Assembly: GCA_011800155.1 (NCBI GenBank)
Contig: CM022368.1
Coordinates: forward strand, 2,604,001-2,668,000
DNA from: Flammulina velutipes
Taxonomy: Eukaryota; Basidiomycota; Agaricomycetes; Agaricales; Physalacriaceae
DNA length: 64,000 nucleotides
Reading direction: 5' to 3'
Positions 12,083 to 23,662 of the stretch are shown in pieces. Under the pieces are notes generated by a model that did no database searches, was not told where the DNA came from, and saw only the letters and a list, made by a program, of their open reading frames with translations. A program made the position numbers and the translations under genes. Position 1 is the first letter of the stretch. Each line of letters begins with the position of its first letter.

Positions 12083-14158
12083 CTACACTATACTTACTCC
12101 TAGAACCTTCTCTTGGTCTTCAACTCTGTCATCTCCTTGAGGTTGAGGTACGTCAATGATCTGTTCAGCCTTCTTGTCTGCCGCAGCCTTTCGTCTCAAG
12201 TGAGCTTTCTTCGTAAATTTGGGGCGTATTTTCCTGAATGTCTCCCTTTGTCGTCGTAACTCCTCGCACGTCTTCCGCCCTGGACACTCATGCCTTTCCG
12301 ACCGACCAAAATCGATGAGGCGTATTTCGCCTGCTTCGTTGACAAGAACGTTGCGCGAGGCGAAATCGTTGTGCTTGAACCCCGCGGTATGTAGCCCTTC
12401 GAGACGTCGTGATATATCGTTTCTAACGGATGAGGTCAGCACCGTGGTTGCAAAATGAGAGAAATTAGAAGGACGAACATTTGCTTGATCTTTAAACCTT
12501 TGAGAGAGAGAGGTTCCCATCCATCGAAGCCTTTTAGTTGGGCCCCAGCGTCCTCTAGGATGATCATCGCCGCTATATATCCCTTTGAGATATCCAATCG
12601 ACGGTCCTCTATAACGTATGATCCATAGTAAGTCGGAGCGACGACAGTGTTATGCTCCGCAAGCCTTTCGTAGATTTGTGCCTCTCGTGCAAGGCTCGTG
12701 AAGTCGAGCTTCTTGTAAGCCATTTTGACAACGATTGGTCTGACTGACCCATCGCCAAAGGTTGCAGCTCCACGCCATGTCATGTCATACTCATGTCGCA
12801 AAGGCTTCGTGAGGAGTACGGCGTTCAGGGTGCTCGTTGAGCGTGATACATGTTCCTTGAGTACGGGGTGGACATTGAGAGAATGAAAGTCCCACAGGAA
12901 ACTGTCGCTCGATTGACCGTCGGATGAGCTATTTGTAGATGGAGATGGAGGCAGCGAAGGCGTTGAATCGTCTGTAGACTGGATGAAAGAGCAGGGCGAT
13001 ATAACACGAGGCTCCGAAGAGACTCTCGAGTGGGCAAATGAAAGAAGGATCTTTTCGAGAAGATCAGTATATAGCTTGTGGGTAGATTGACTCGTCGCTC
13101 ACATGTGTCGAATTACCTGACAGACGATCTTTGAGAAGTTTGGGGAATTCGTATTGTGGTTCCATTGCACCTTCTGGCGAGGGTAACATAGGTAGTGGCT
13201 GGGAGAGCACGTCGTCGGAAGGCATCCTGATATATTCGACTGAGCCAGGAAGTAGAAGGAAGGCCAATACAGCGATGAATGGTATTTGTGATGCATGGCC
13301 ATGCCCGATGTTGTGGCAGTCTGAGAGTATGATTGCTAGAGATCCATCTGGACGACGGCCTGCCAGACACTTTAGCACTGCTGAGTGAGCGTAAAAGACG
13401 ACTCACATAATTCTGAAATGATGAGTCGGTCAGCTGAATATAGCACGCCGAATCGTTTGTGTAGTGATCCTTTTGAGAGGTGCAAACTGTGGGCCGCCAT
13501 CTAAGCAGAAAGTGGTAAGGAACGTGATAGGAGGCGCAAGTGGGTATACCTTCATAATGATAGCAGATCCGTTGGAAAGAGACCCTTTCTCTAATCGCCT
13601 TACTCTGAGAATGTCCTCCAAATGGTTATCCAGTACATTCGTCCATTCAAAGATCACAGCGATATCAGAAAGAAGGTGCAGTCCCTCGCCTATGGCCTCT
13701 AGATTGCAACCGCCATGGAGCATCTCAGAGGTTTGAAACCACACAGCTTTCACCGGCAACGGTGGCTTTGCCTCATTCTTTGCTTGTCGAAACAAAGAGG
13801 AGAGAAGGGGAGTGATGTTACACGCGAAGTACGTCCGGAGGGGAGTATACCAATCCCATTCGGCCGTTTCTCTTCCTAAGATTATTCCTTCGATAGACAT
13901 AAGTATTTCGGGCTGTAAAGGGGTCTCAGCAAGGTCATGGTCTCGTATATAGGTCGTGAAGCCTTCGAGTATACGAGAAACCATAGAGGAATCGTGAAGC
14001 ACACAGTCTGGTCGCGTTGACAGAGGAAAGACGTCCACGTAGTCGTCTGGGTCATGTTTTTCTTTTTTCTGGAGAATTGGCATGCATGATGGAAGGCAGT
14101 ACGTCGCAAGGTCACCCCATGTTGTAGGCAGTTGCATGTTAGAGGGAAAGGTATCCAT
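12083..14158 (-). CDS. Kinase-like (PKL superfamily) protein, copy B of the inverted pair
   Basis: Minus-strand exons 14158..13550, 13500..13407, 13359..13103, 13050..12479 and 12422..12083 close in phase at 623 aa. The protein aligns along its length with copy A, sharing WGDLATYCLPS, VLHDSSMV, GSLSNGSAI, SFAH, VVAPTYYGSY, the catalytic loop HNDFASRN and LIDFGRSERHECPG. Three introns sit at the same places as in copy A. The 13051..13102 intron is unique to this copy; without it the frame breaks. The C-terminal basic tail (KKAHLRRKAAADKK) differs from copy A. The start at MDTFPSN was preferred over an upstream Met in an implausible leader; MQLPTTW at 14137 is the exact equivalent of copy A's start. 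Confidence 0.75.
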
Positions 14159-14509
14159 ATGAAGGAGAGAGTAGAAGACACATCTATTTGAAATTGACGA
14201 TCTCAGCCAAAAGAAGTAATGAACACCCATGACGATACACTGCGAATAGCGCAACTTACCAGATGGGCCCCATCATAGTGTGTAACACGCGGCGCCAGAC
14301 AGCCCAAATACCGTTAATTATTATCATAAGTGCGTAGAACACATGTGAGAAGACAGATAGTGCAATATGGAAATAGAATGAATGAATGATATGTTCATGC
14401 GCATCCCTAGATGTACAGAAAACGGAAAAGCAAAAAAAGGAGGGTATCAACGTGCATGCAGGTAAGATAACAAAAGAGAGAGTGGGGAGAGAAAGTACGA
14501 AGGTTGCAT
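14159..14509. other. Intergenic region upstream of kinase copy B and downstream of CLIP-170
   Basis: No gene is seen. It holds the promoter of kinase copy B and the 3' end of the CLIP-170 transcript. Confidence 0.45.
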
Positions 14510-17500
14510 TCAGAACACATCTGCGGAATGGGGGCAATCAACAGGCAGGTGTCCGTACCCCTCACAATCCTCGCAGAAAAGTTCTTCCTTGCTGACTTTC
14601 GGCGCAGCAGAGGGCGTACTGGACCCTTCCTTGAGGAGATCACAGTTGAAGATATCGTGCCCCGGGCGCTCGCATATTTCACAGACAGGTTCACCATTCG
14701 TGGCGATTGTGCCGTTGGACGACGACAAACTGGTGGTGCTCCCCCCGGCGTGGTAAGTCGAAGGAGCGTAACTGCTGCTGCTCGACGATTTCTTCCGAGA
14801 GAGTTTGTCCTTGAGACGGTCAATTTCTTGTTCGAGCTCATCCTATAAAGTTCCGTCAGCATTGTTCAAGCCAGTGGGAAGGTCCGGTATTACTTCGCGG
14901 TAAATCTGATAGGGCGATATCAGGATAAATAGCATCGCGTAGAAAGATCCTAATACTGACCTTAGTTTCCACTAATGCCTCTAGCTCACTAATCTCTTTG
15001 TTGAGCTTGAAAAAGCGGTCAATCATCGCACCTCCATAGAGCAAAAAGAAACTTACATCATGGGTCACCCGAGCAGTTTTCATCTCAGCGTCCGTCATCC
15101 GCTTCCTTAACTGCTCTGTTTCCGTCTACAGCTTCCTGTCAGTATGGTTCCAATCCAGGCCGACGACAACCCCACCTCAAATTTGAGCTTGAGGGCTTTA
15201 ACATCAACGTCAGTTCCAGCCGCCGCCCCACTCAGCTCAGCCTCTTCGCGCATTATGCTTTGGTCGATGTTCTCTTCAAGAATCTTGACCTCCTACAGTG
15301 AAGAATGAGCCAATTCAGTAACAAGAATAACTCAGCGCACGCACCTGGCGTAACTGATCCATTTCGGACATGAGCAGCTGATTCTCCGATTCAAGCGTCT
15401 TTTGCTTTTGGGAAGACACCACAGCTTCTTCCTGGAGCTGCCTTACGATGTGTCTGGAGAATACGACGTTAGATTGACAAAGTTTGGTTTAAAATAGACA
15501 TACTTGAGTCCCTTAATTTCATCGCGAGCAGCAGAGAGGTCGTGCTTGCTGGGCGTACCAGGAGCGTTGATAGTAACATCCCGATTCAGCTTCTTCTTCA
15601 GCGCATCCAATTCTTGAGCCTGGTCCTCAATCTTTTCTTGCAATTCGCTCATCTTGAGGATTTGTTCTTCCGCCATCTCTTGCAGCTATGATGATACACC
15701 GTAAGTATGTGATGCTCAAGTAAAAATGAAGTGCGCGAACTCACTTCTTCGTTCTTGCGTATGAGCTCAGAGTCACCTGTAGCCTGCGCATCATCCAGCA
15801 GTTGCCTTAGTCGCGCGATCTCGCCAGTGTACTCATCCTTATCCATAGACGCGCGATTGGTGATCTCCTGCACCTTTGAGGACATGGAGCCTTCAGATGC
15901 ACTTGACACCAAACCATTAAGATGCTGTAGAGAATCCGTCAGCGCATTGTTACAGTATTTGAAAGCCCGAAGATCACTGACATCAAGATCAACCCTCAAT
16001 CCCTCCACTTCAGCCCGAGCATTCTCAAGAGCAACAGTGCTCTCCCGGAATGCTTCCTCCACCTCCTCCGTCCGTCTCTTCGCCATCTCTTCCCGCTCAA
16101 TACCCATTTGAACCTCCCGCTTACTCTCGTTCACCTCTCTCCTCATGGCATCCTCTTTCTCCTTCACTCTCCGCATCCTATCCCTCAACGCAGCCTCCTC
16201 TTTCTCCGCCGCCGCCCGCGAATCTTCAATAATATCTTCCAGAGTTGCAATCTTCTTCTGCAGATGAATGATCTGGTCCCGCAAGGTCTCATTGTCGATT
16301 TCGGTCCCGCTCACTAGAGTGGCAGCAGTAGACGAGGGTGACACAGACTGGTCGCGCGCAGGGGCCTCTCGTACGCGAGCCTCGAGATCCGCAATGTTGT
16401 CCTCGAGCTCATATCTTCGAACGTCGCACGCGCGCAGGCGTTCCTCGTAGAGTGCGATAGTTTCCTGACCAGCCTGGCGAAGCTCGTCCACCTGGCTTAA
16501 CAAATCGTGGCGCTCGTCTTCAAGGTCCACGACGGTCTTCTTCAGCTTCCCAACGTCGATTTCCAGGCCTCCCTTGGTCACTTCCAAGTCTTTGACGGCC
16601 TGGTCCCGTTCAGCGATAGATGTACTGTGATGCAATGTTAATTGAGTCTTTGCATCGTCCGCTGCCTTCAGTGCAGCCTCCAGCTCGGTGATACGCGTCT
16701 GAGATGTCTCCACCACCTGTCTCTTCTCTTCATTTAATTTTTCAAGCTCCTCCGCAGCTGCTACCGCCCTCAAGGTGGCAGTATGTTGGTCATTCTCCCG
16801 CTCCTCCTTGGCTCGTTCCACATCCTCCTTCATACGTTCCAAGTCGCTTCTGAGTCTCTCATTCTCGTCAAGAAGAGCATCCACACGTTCATTCGTGATA
16901 CTTGACACTGAAGATGTTGCCCTATGCGTAGGACCACCGAATGATGACTGCGGACGTCTAGGTGACGCAGGCATTCTTGGGGAAGTAGTTTCGGAACGTC
17001 GGGGCGAAGAAGGTGCGCTGGGAGTGCGATACCCTGTGGAGATGAATTAGTACTGGGGCTTAGTTTCTGGGGGAGATACCTCACTGGGAAGATCAACCTC
17101 AGTAGCTGAGAAGTCATTGTCTTCAGAGGCCCGCGATGCACCCGTTAGGGATGCAATCCTGGCCTGTAGCTCTCTGCTTCTCTGGTCAAGGTCGGCAGCA
17201 GAAACTGCGCCAGAGCCGTTTAACGAAGCAGAAGCAGAGCGCGAGGGCGATGAGGGTGCGGGTGGAGGAGGCATCGCCACTGCACTGGGTATTCGAGCAC
17301 GAGGAGTCCCAGGACCGGATGTCGGGATTCGTGGTTTAGGTGTTGCGAATGGAGAGCGTATCGGCGAGGACATTGACCGTGCGATGCCTCCCGGAGACGC
17401 AATCTTGCTGTCTGGTGTTCCATGGATCGTGCTAAGCTGTTTTGCAGTCATGCTCGCGTACTTGGAAGCGCGGGTCCCTGGAGTGGGGGTTTTCGAAACA

Positions 17501-18411
17501 GACGGTACGGGAGGAAGAGAAGTGGTGGGCTTCTTAGCCAGAGCACGCAGACGTGCGGCGCGTGCTGATGGGGTTTCTGAGACCGAAGAGGGAGTGATAC
17601 GACCATTGTTTGCTGGGGTAACGCGCCCCGAAGGTGTAATGCGGCCATTGCTTAAGCTTGGTCGCGAGCTTGTGGTGCTTCTGAAAGAAGTAGAAGGTGT
17701 CATTCGTCCATTAAGACCTGGTGTTATCCTCCCGGACACGGATGATGGTCTATGTGAGGCTCCGAATCCAACGGTGGGTGCAGAAAGCTTGGTCGTCGCG
17801 ACAAAAACGCCACATTTCGCTGGACAGGAGAAGTACTGCTTCCTAGGGAATTGGTGTTCACGGTAGCAAAGCAAGGAAAGGCGTAAAGAAACTCACCCGC
17901 CAACCGAACCGTCGTTCTTTCCCTTTCCTGCGAATCCTCCACTGAGCTCTACGCCTGCCCATAGCCCTGGTTTTCCATCTATCTCGCCAATGAACCTTAG
18001 AGCACCTTCAAATCCGAGCGATTCCACGCGGACGTTGTCGCCAAGCTCGAATGGGCGGGTTCCCGCTCGACTGGAGCTGCGTTCGCTTTGTCGACTGAGT
18101 GGCCGCGCGTATGAAGGCGTCTTTGGTCGCGATACGGATGCTACGGACGACGGTCTGCTGGAGCCGCTGAAAGACGCTGCTGGTGGTGAGAGCGATGCAA
18201 CCGAAGACATATCGCTGGCTCTGCTGTTTCTGTGCTGCGAGGGATCGTTCGCCTTGATCGCCTCTGCGAATGCTCTGGAAATAGCGTCGACATCGTGCTG
18301 AGGAGCGGGAGCATTCTGCCCGGCGACGCTGGATGATCGTGATCGTCCCGGCGTCGGTATCCCGCTCGGACGTCCTGGTGTCGGAATGCCAGATTGCCTG
18401 GGCTTGTACAT
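14510..18411 (-). CDS. CLIP1: CLIP-170 family microtubule plus-end protein (CAP-Gly, coiled coil, zinc knuckles)
   Basis: Eleven exons (18411..17897, 17842..17085, 17033..15982, 15924..15745, 15685..15504, 15453..15345, 15292..15176, 15125..15057, 15005..14961, 14905..14894, 14842..14510) total 3372 nt with all phases consistent, giving 1123 aa. A basic Ser/Pro N-terminus is followed by one CAP-Gly domain across exons 1-2 (GLWAGVEL, GKNDGSVGG, then KQYFSCPAKCGVFV). A second Ser/Pro-rich basic region, a long heptad coiled coil (about residues 430-1010) and two CCHC knuckles (CEICERPGHDIFNC and CEDCEGYGHLPVDC) complete it; the last residues are SADVF. The family tracks growing microtubule ends and binds dynactin and tubulin tails through CAP-Gly and the C-terminal knuckles. 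Fungal Bik1/Tip1 are the equivalents. The 12-nt exon (14894..14905, IYRE) is unusual. Confidence 0.9.
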
Positions 18412-19447
18412 GGTCGTTGCGCTCCTACAGTGCGTTTAGACGGCGCATTTCGCAGTTCACAGCAACGCACCTATCCAAGAGTGCCCTTTTATGAAGAAAT
18501 TATGCAGATAGAGTACACCAGTCGCGCAGAGATCATGAATGTTCAAGTCAAAGTTGGGATTTTTGATGATTTGATCTCCTCGTCGCGACTCGCATCATGT
18601 GACATAAGTAAGTAGTTCGCCCAACACCGCTAAGGCTGGATAGTCTTGCTCCCCTGAAAGAGACCGCCGAAATAAGAAGCAATATAGGCCTTTGTGTATC
18701 ATCTCTTGTGTCTGCCAACCTAGTTAGTTGTATCACAGTGATCGCAATGTAACAATGAAAGTACATACACCGGCCAATGAAATTGAATTCAACGTTGAGG
18801 TGGCTGGAAGGTCTACTTTTCTTCATCTAGTCTCCAACAAATGGTCAGGCTTAGAACTTGCCGATCGTGTTTAGCCAATACATAGTACACATTGTAGTTC
18901 ACACGGTATTTGTGGCGCACTACACGTGAATATACACATCTTCATCGATCGCTTCTACTCTCCCTCTCTTCCTTCACCCTCTCACGTAGAATTTTTTCAC
19001 TGTATACATGTCCTAAGTATATGACTCCCTTTTGATCCTTTTATCACCTTGCTTGTCAAGGCATACTAAGAGGACGATAAAGTATCCTTCTCATTTGTCT
19101 CTCGCGAATAATGACATACATTTGTCCGCTAATGAGCCTGTTGACATACAGTGAGGTGACTTTATGTTTCAAAGTTGACGAGGGCACCGGTGAGGCGGGC
19201 TATCGTGCATTCGGACCAATAATTTGAGCAAACACCACGCTTTTCAATGTTCATGATTTACACACTGAAGACACATTGTCACCCATGAGCTGCTAGCTCC
19301 CCAAGATCTAGCAGAATATCAATTACTTCCAAGGTTTCCTGCGTACTATTTACAGGATCTGCCCAATGACCATCAGGAGAGAGGAACGAGAGAGAGGCCA
19401 AGTGTCACCGTCCATGATTTGACATGAAATTAGAGCATTACAAGTGT
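18412..19447. other. Intergenic region, about 1 kb
   Basis: No convincing gene is found. The left part is the CLIP-170 promoter. The rest is AT-richer and contains only short ORFs; it precedes the 3' end of RPN10. Confidence 0.45.
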
Positions 19448-20590
19448 TTACTTCTTATCCTTCCCGTCGTCCGGCGGTTGCTGTTGCATGCTCATCTCAA
19501 TCGCGCGAGCAATCGCGGCGTCCTCGTCCTCGTCCTCGTCCATAGGTACATCTCCGCTATCCATATCCACGTCTTTGGACGCATCTATTGCCTGCTGCAA
19601 CATGGGTTCGTCCTCGCCGTCCGCTAGCGATGGAATAGACGTCGCTGCTGGTGCTGGAGGCTTCTCGGCTTGCTCCCGAGCCTGAGCTTCCTGCATGGAC
19701 ATACGCAACGCCTTCAAGGATATCAACATTGTATGATAGAGAGAGAGATACAAGGCGTGTGCATACCATGGCAAGTTCAGGATCGAGACTGGGATCGACA
19801 CCAAATTCAAAGTCGTTGCCTGCGCCAGAGCCAGAAGGACCGTCGTTGTTGGCCATGAGTTCTTCGGGTATGCCGCCCTGTATATCGGCAGATAGAATGG
19901 GGGATGATACGAGGGCATCGGAAATGAGGCGGGCGCCAGGGGGCACAGTTAAGAGATGTCTGGATGGTAGTGAGCTAGTGATTATTTCAGCAGCGGAGAA
20001 TACTCACGAGTTATCGCCACTACTTGTGTTCTCAACGAAAGACTTTAGGACCGTCTTGCCGTCTTCCGAGGGCTCTTCGATACCGTCTCCGAACGCGACA
20101 ACATCCAGCGCGACGTTGTTCTTCTTGAGCTTTTTGGCGAGTTTGATCATGGCTTTCTCGTCCGCTGCCTGTCCTTCGAGTGGCGAGCCGGTGAAGACGA
20201 TGATGCGCTGTCGTAGGTTCTTATTCTCTCTGTGTTTGAGGGCGAGCTGGGCGACGGCAATGGCGGTGGGGATGTCTATAGACCCGCCGATCTTGCTGGA
20301 GGTTACATGTACGGCTTGGAGGATCTGTCCGAGATCTTTGGAATGTGTAACGAGTACTTCTGGTCTAGTAGCAGGTTAATTAGTTGGATGAACAGATGCA
20401 AGAGAAAGAAATCGTACGCTTTCCCAGCCATGGTCATAATTCCAACCGTATTCTCTGGATTTGAGTCAATCTTTGCCTGGAATACGCTGTTGACGGCGTC
20501 GGACTGCGCGTCGAAGCGAGTCGGGCCGTAGTCGCCGTTGCGCATGTATTCCGAGTTGTCGATAATCATCATCGTTGCTTCGAGCGGCAT
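19448..20590 (-). CDS. RPN10: 26S proteasome regulatory subunit Rpn10 (ubiquitin receptor)
   Basis: Minus-strand exons 20590..20418, 20364..20008, 19959..19767 and 19711..19448 give 328 aa in phase. An N-terminal von Willebrand A domain is visible ([29 protein letters not shown]), which docks the subunit in the 19S particle. Two ubiquitin-interacting motifs follow: one around [16 protein letters not shown], split by the 19712..19766 intron, and one near [14 protein letters not shown], after acidic stretches. The C-terminus is KDKK. The length fits the family. A Met three codons upstream (20599) is also possible. The antisense + strand has a 242-codon shadow ORF. The ERG27 start is 108 bp away head-to-head, so a shared promoter is likely. 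Confidence 0.93.
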
Positions 20591-20698
20591 GGTGGGCAAA
20601 GGAAAGGTAAATGCAAGTCAGAGCGGTGCTGACGCGTCCAGACGCGTTTGCTGATGTCAGCCGCCTTCCTCTTTCGGACGCGACGGTCAGGCCATTTC

Positions 20699-22040
20699 AT
20701 GAGTTCGCCTCTTACAATCATCGTTACCGGCGCCAACGCGTACGTTCTCGCGTTCAATTGTTGATACAAAGCTAATTTATCTCAGTGGACTTGGGCTCGG
20801 TATTTGCCAACGGCTGGTCTTGCAGTTGGCGGATGGAAAATCCGACGCGCATTCAGATGTCCCTACACCATGCTCTGCCTTGACCTTGATAATGGCTTGC
20901 AGAAGCTATGAGAGAGCCGACACGGCTCGTAAATCTATCTATCAGGCCCTAGATGCCCATATAGAGCTCATTCGCACTCTACCGACCTACGACGGCCACG
21001 CCGAAGAGTTTCGCAAGAACCTTCACATAGAAATCCATACCATAGATCTCTCTAATATGGCCAGCATCTTCTCTTTTGCCCAGGAAATTACCGAAAAGTG
21101 CGTCGCGTCTTTCTTCAACAGTCCTGTTTTCTCATGCATTCAAGCAGGTATACCCATATATCACATATAATTTGCAACGCTGGAGCAGCCAGCTGGTCAC
21201 ATATCAACTGGCTGCTCTGCTTATACCAATTCTTCGTGGACGTCGTTGGCTGGCTTTCGAAACCGACTTATTACGTCCAACATGTCGGAGAGACCACGTC
21301 AGATGGGTTGGGCTGGGTATGGCAGACGAATCTGTTTGGTCATTTCGCCCTCGTTCGTGTTTTTTTTTCGCGTTCGAATGCACGTTACTCATGATGGTAT
21401 AACAGTTTCGCCTCTTGGCCCCCCTCTTGACCGCGGAAGGACATTCCTTCGACAGCAGAGTCGTATGGATCTCCTCAAATACTGCATCTCCGAAGCACTT
21501 TGATCCCACAGACTTGCAAATACTGAAGAGTGAAGACTCCTACGAAGCTGTAAAGTACCAAATCGACATTCTGGCCACTCATCTCGACCGAGTGTCTCCT
21601 AGGGACCCCGTTACGTCTCGTCGCATTCGTCACTTCGTAGCACACCCCTCGATTTGCAGCACATCCATTGCCAACAAGATGACTGGTGCTTTCCTCGACA
21701 TCATCAAGCATGCCCTGTTCCTTGTCGTGAGTAATTTAGAATCCGAGGGTGGCTTTCCACTGAACCTCACTCGCAGGCACGGTTTATTGGCTCCTCCATA
21801 CATGTCACGTACCCGTTTTTGGCTGCAGTATCCACTGTGTACGTTGCGCTGGCGTCGGCATCCGCCTTAACACCCAAAAATGAAGAACGACCAGTCAAAT
21901 ATTCCGCAAGAACCAACCGTTGGGGCACCAACGTCTGGGCATCAAGAGAGGAGATTGAGGGCTGGGTAGAGAACAAGGGGCATGCTGCACGGATTGCAGA
22001 GACATGCGATACATTACTTGAAGGCTTCAAGAATAGATAG
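20699..22040 (+). CDS. ERG27: 3-keto-steroid reductase of ergosterol biosynthesis
   Basis: Exons 20699..20739, 20786..21097, 21148..21352, 21406..21726 and 21777..22040 give 380 aa with matching phases. It is a short-chain dehydrogenase: the nucleotide-binding glycine motif TGANAGLGLG spans the first intron. TLIMACRS, the ISHIICNAG block (family NAG), RVVWISS and a YxxxK pair (SYEAVKYQ) follow. The pattern, including LDAHI and YDGHAEEFR, fits Erg27, which reduces the C3 ketone during C4 demethylation of sterols with Erg25/Erg26 at the ER. It is divergent from RPN10 and followed in tandem by EBP2 after 118 bp. Confidence 0.92.
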
Positions 22041-22158
22041 TACTATTTTCAAGATCCAGATCTCCCATCTGATCGAGGTAGTGATCGTGGCTGTGTCGAA
22101 ATTTGCTGGTGCTTTGCGAACAGTTGTGATCGAAATTTTGCCAGTCCTTGCGTTCATC

Positions 22159-23633
22159 ATGGCGACTTTAAAAACGACGAAGAAAGCGAGTCCTAAAAAG
22201 ACGTCTCCTTCAAAAGAAAAGGCGCCAGCTTCAAAAGTGAAAGCTGTCGAAATTTCAGTGGAAGTCCCCCCAGCCAGCGGAAACGAAGACGCCTCGGAAG
22301 CTGAAGATTCGGATGATGGAGGTGTGGACGAGGAAGGGATGGAGATGCTCATGAAGGCGTTGGGAGACGATGGTCTTGATGAGTTTGAGCAAGCGCAGCT
22401 GCAAGCTATGACAGGGGACAGCGATGAAGAGGACGAAGATTGGTCGGACGAAGAAGAGGGCGGCGAGGAAGACGAAGATTTGGAGGATGATGATGGAGAG
22501 GACGACGACGTATCTCTGAACGAGGATGAAGACGAAGACGACGAAGTCGAAGAGGACATCGCTCTCGACGACGTGGAATCCATAGACGGCGATGCCGTTC
22601 CCAGACAAAAAATCGAAATCGACAACCATGTACGTCCCCAAACACATTTTCTGCCTGAACAATGTTTAACCATTCGTCCTAGGCTGCAATGTCTCGCATA
22701 CGAGAAACCATACAACTGGACCGATCTTTCCCATGGACCGAAACTCTGGTGCTTTCGTACCCAGAGACCATCGTGGTCGACGTGGATGATGACCTGAACC
22801 GCGAGCTTGCATTGTGCGTATACCACAGTATCTATACACTCCCTCATCTAACTCAAATTTTTAGTTACAAGCAGGCTCTTCACGGAGCCAACGCCGCCAA
22901 GGCGCTCGCAGCAAAACATAAATTCCCCTTCACGCGTCCCACCGATTATTTCGCCGAGATGGTCAAATCTGATTCGCACATGGAGCGGATACGACAACGA
23001 CTACTCGATGAAACGGCCGGGATCAAGAAGAGCGAGGATAAGCGGAAGGAGCGCGAGGGGAAGAAGTTTGGCAAGCAGGTGCAACAAGAAAAGCTCAAGG
23101 AGCGACAACAATCGAAGAAGGAAATGGAGGAGAGACTGAAGGGTCTGAAGAGGAGTATGTGTTTTTTGCTGCCTTATTTTATCTTATGGGAACTAACATT
23201 TTGTGTAGAGAGAAAGGATGTGCTTGACAAGCCCCAGGGAGATGACGATTTCGATATTGCAGTCGAGGACGCCATTAAAGAGCGACCATCTAAGCGAGGC
23301 AGAGGCGGCAGTAAACTTCCTCGGGAGGCGCGCGACCAGAAGTTTGGCTTTGGTGGTACTGGACGACGGGACAAGCAAAATAACCGGGAATCGACGGACA
23401 ACTTTGATCCTAGTTCGCGCAAAGGCTCGTTCAGCGCAAGAGGTGCACGGGGCGGAGGAACAGGACGGGGTGGAAGAGGTGGCAGAGGTGGAGGAACGAG
23501 GGGTGGCAGAGGTGGCTCAAGAGGCGGAGGTAGTTCCAGAGGTGGTGGTGGTGGCGACGGTGGAGGTGGGAGTGGAGGACGACATTCCTCAAAACGCTTG
23601 GGCAAGTCAAGGCGGATGGCTGGCAAACAATAG
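22159..23633 (+). CDS. EBP2: rRNA-processing protein EBP2 with a C-terminal RGG tail
   Basis: Exons 22159..22629, 22683..22813, 22865..23154 and 23209..23633 give 438 aa in phase. A Lys-rich start is followed by a very acidic stretch (about residues 40-150), then the Ebp2 core: DRSFPWTETLVLSYP, RELAFYKQAL (restored by splicing), FPFTRPTDYFAEMVKSD, HMERIRQRLL and KKFGKQVQQEK. The last 90 residues are an RGG/GG-rich tail ending KRLGKSRRMAGKQ, typical of nucleolar RNA-binding proteins. Ebp2 acts in 27S pre-rRNA processing and 60S assembly. The upstream open stretch before ATG 22159 belongs to the leader. The acidic and RGG parts create long but false antisense ORFs. Confidence 0.93.
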
Positions 23634-23662
23634 TAGAGTGGGGATGTGTATTGTATTCAGTG

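Noticed and set aside
13075..13102. A 28-nt intron in kinase copy B
   Set aside because: It would also fix the frame, but is shorter than any other intron here; the 52-nt option with a branch-like site uses the same donor and is more plausible.
17117..17866. 249-codon plus-strand ORF
   Set aside because: Antisense shadow of the Ser/Pro/Arg-rich exon 2 of CLIP-170, whose frame and splice phases are fixed by the CAP-Gly domain.
19651..20379. 242-codon plus-strand ORF
   Set aside because: Opposite strand of RPN10; it spans RPN10 introns and shows no domain.
22014..22847. 277-codon minus-strand ORF, Ser-rich
   Set aside because: It is the antisense shadow of the acidic region of EBP2; its Ser runs are the reverse complement of Glu/Asp codons.
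23487..23590. GGA/GGT repeats as a possible mobile or satellite repeat
   Set aside because: They encode the RGG tail of EBP2 in frame, so they are coding low-complexity sequence.
23174..23626. Proline-rich minus-strand ORF
   Set aside because: Mirror of the RGG tail of EBP2 (Gly and Arg codons read as Pro/Pro-rich antisense).
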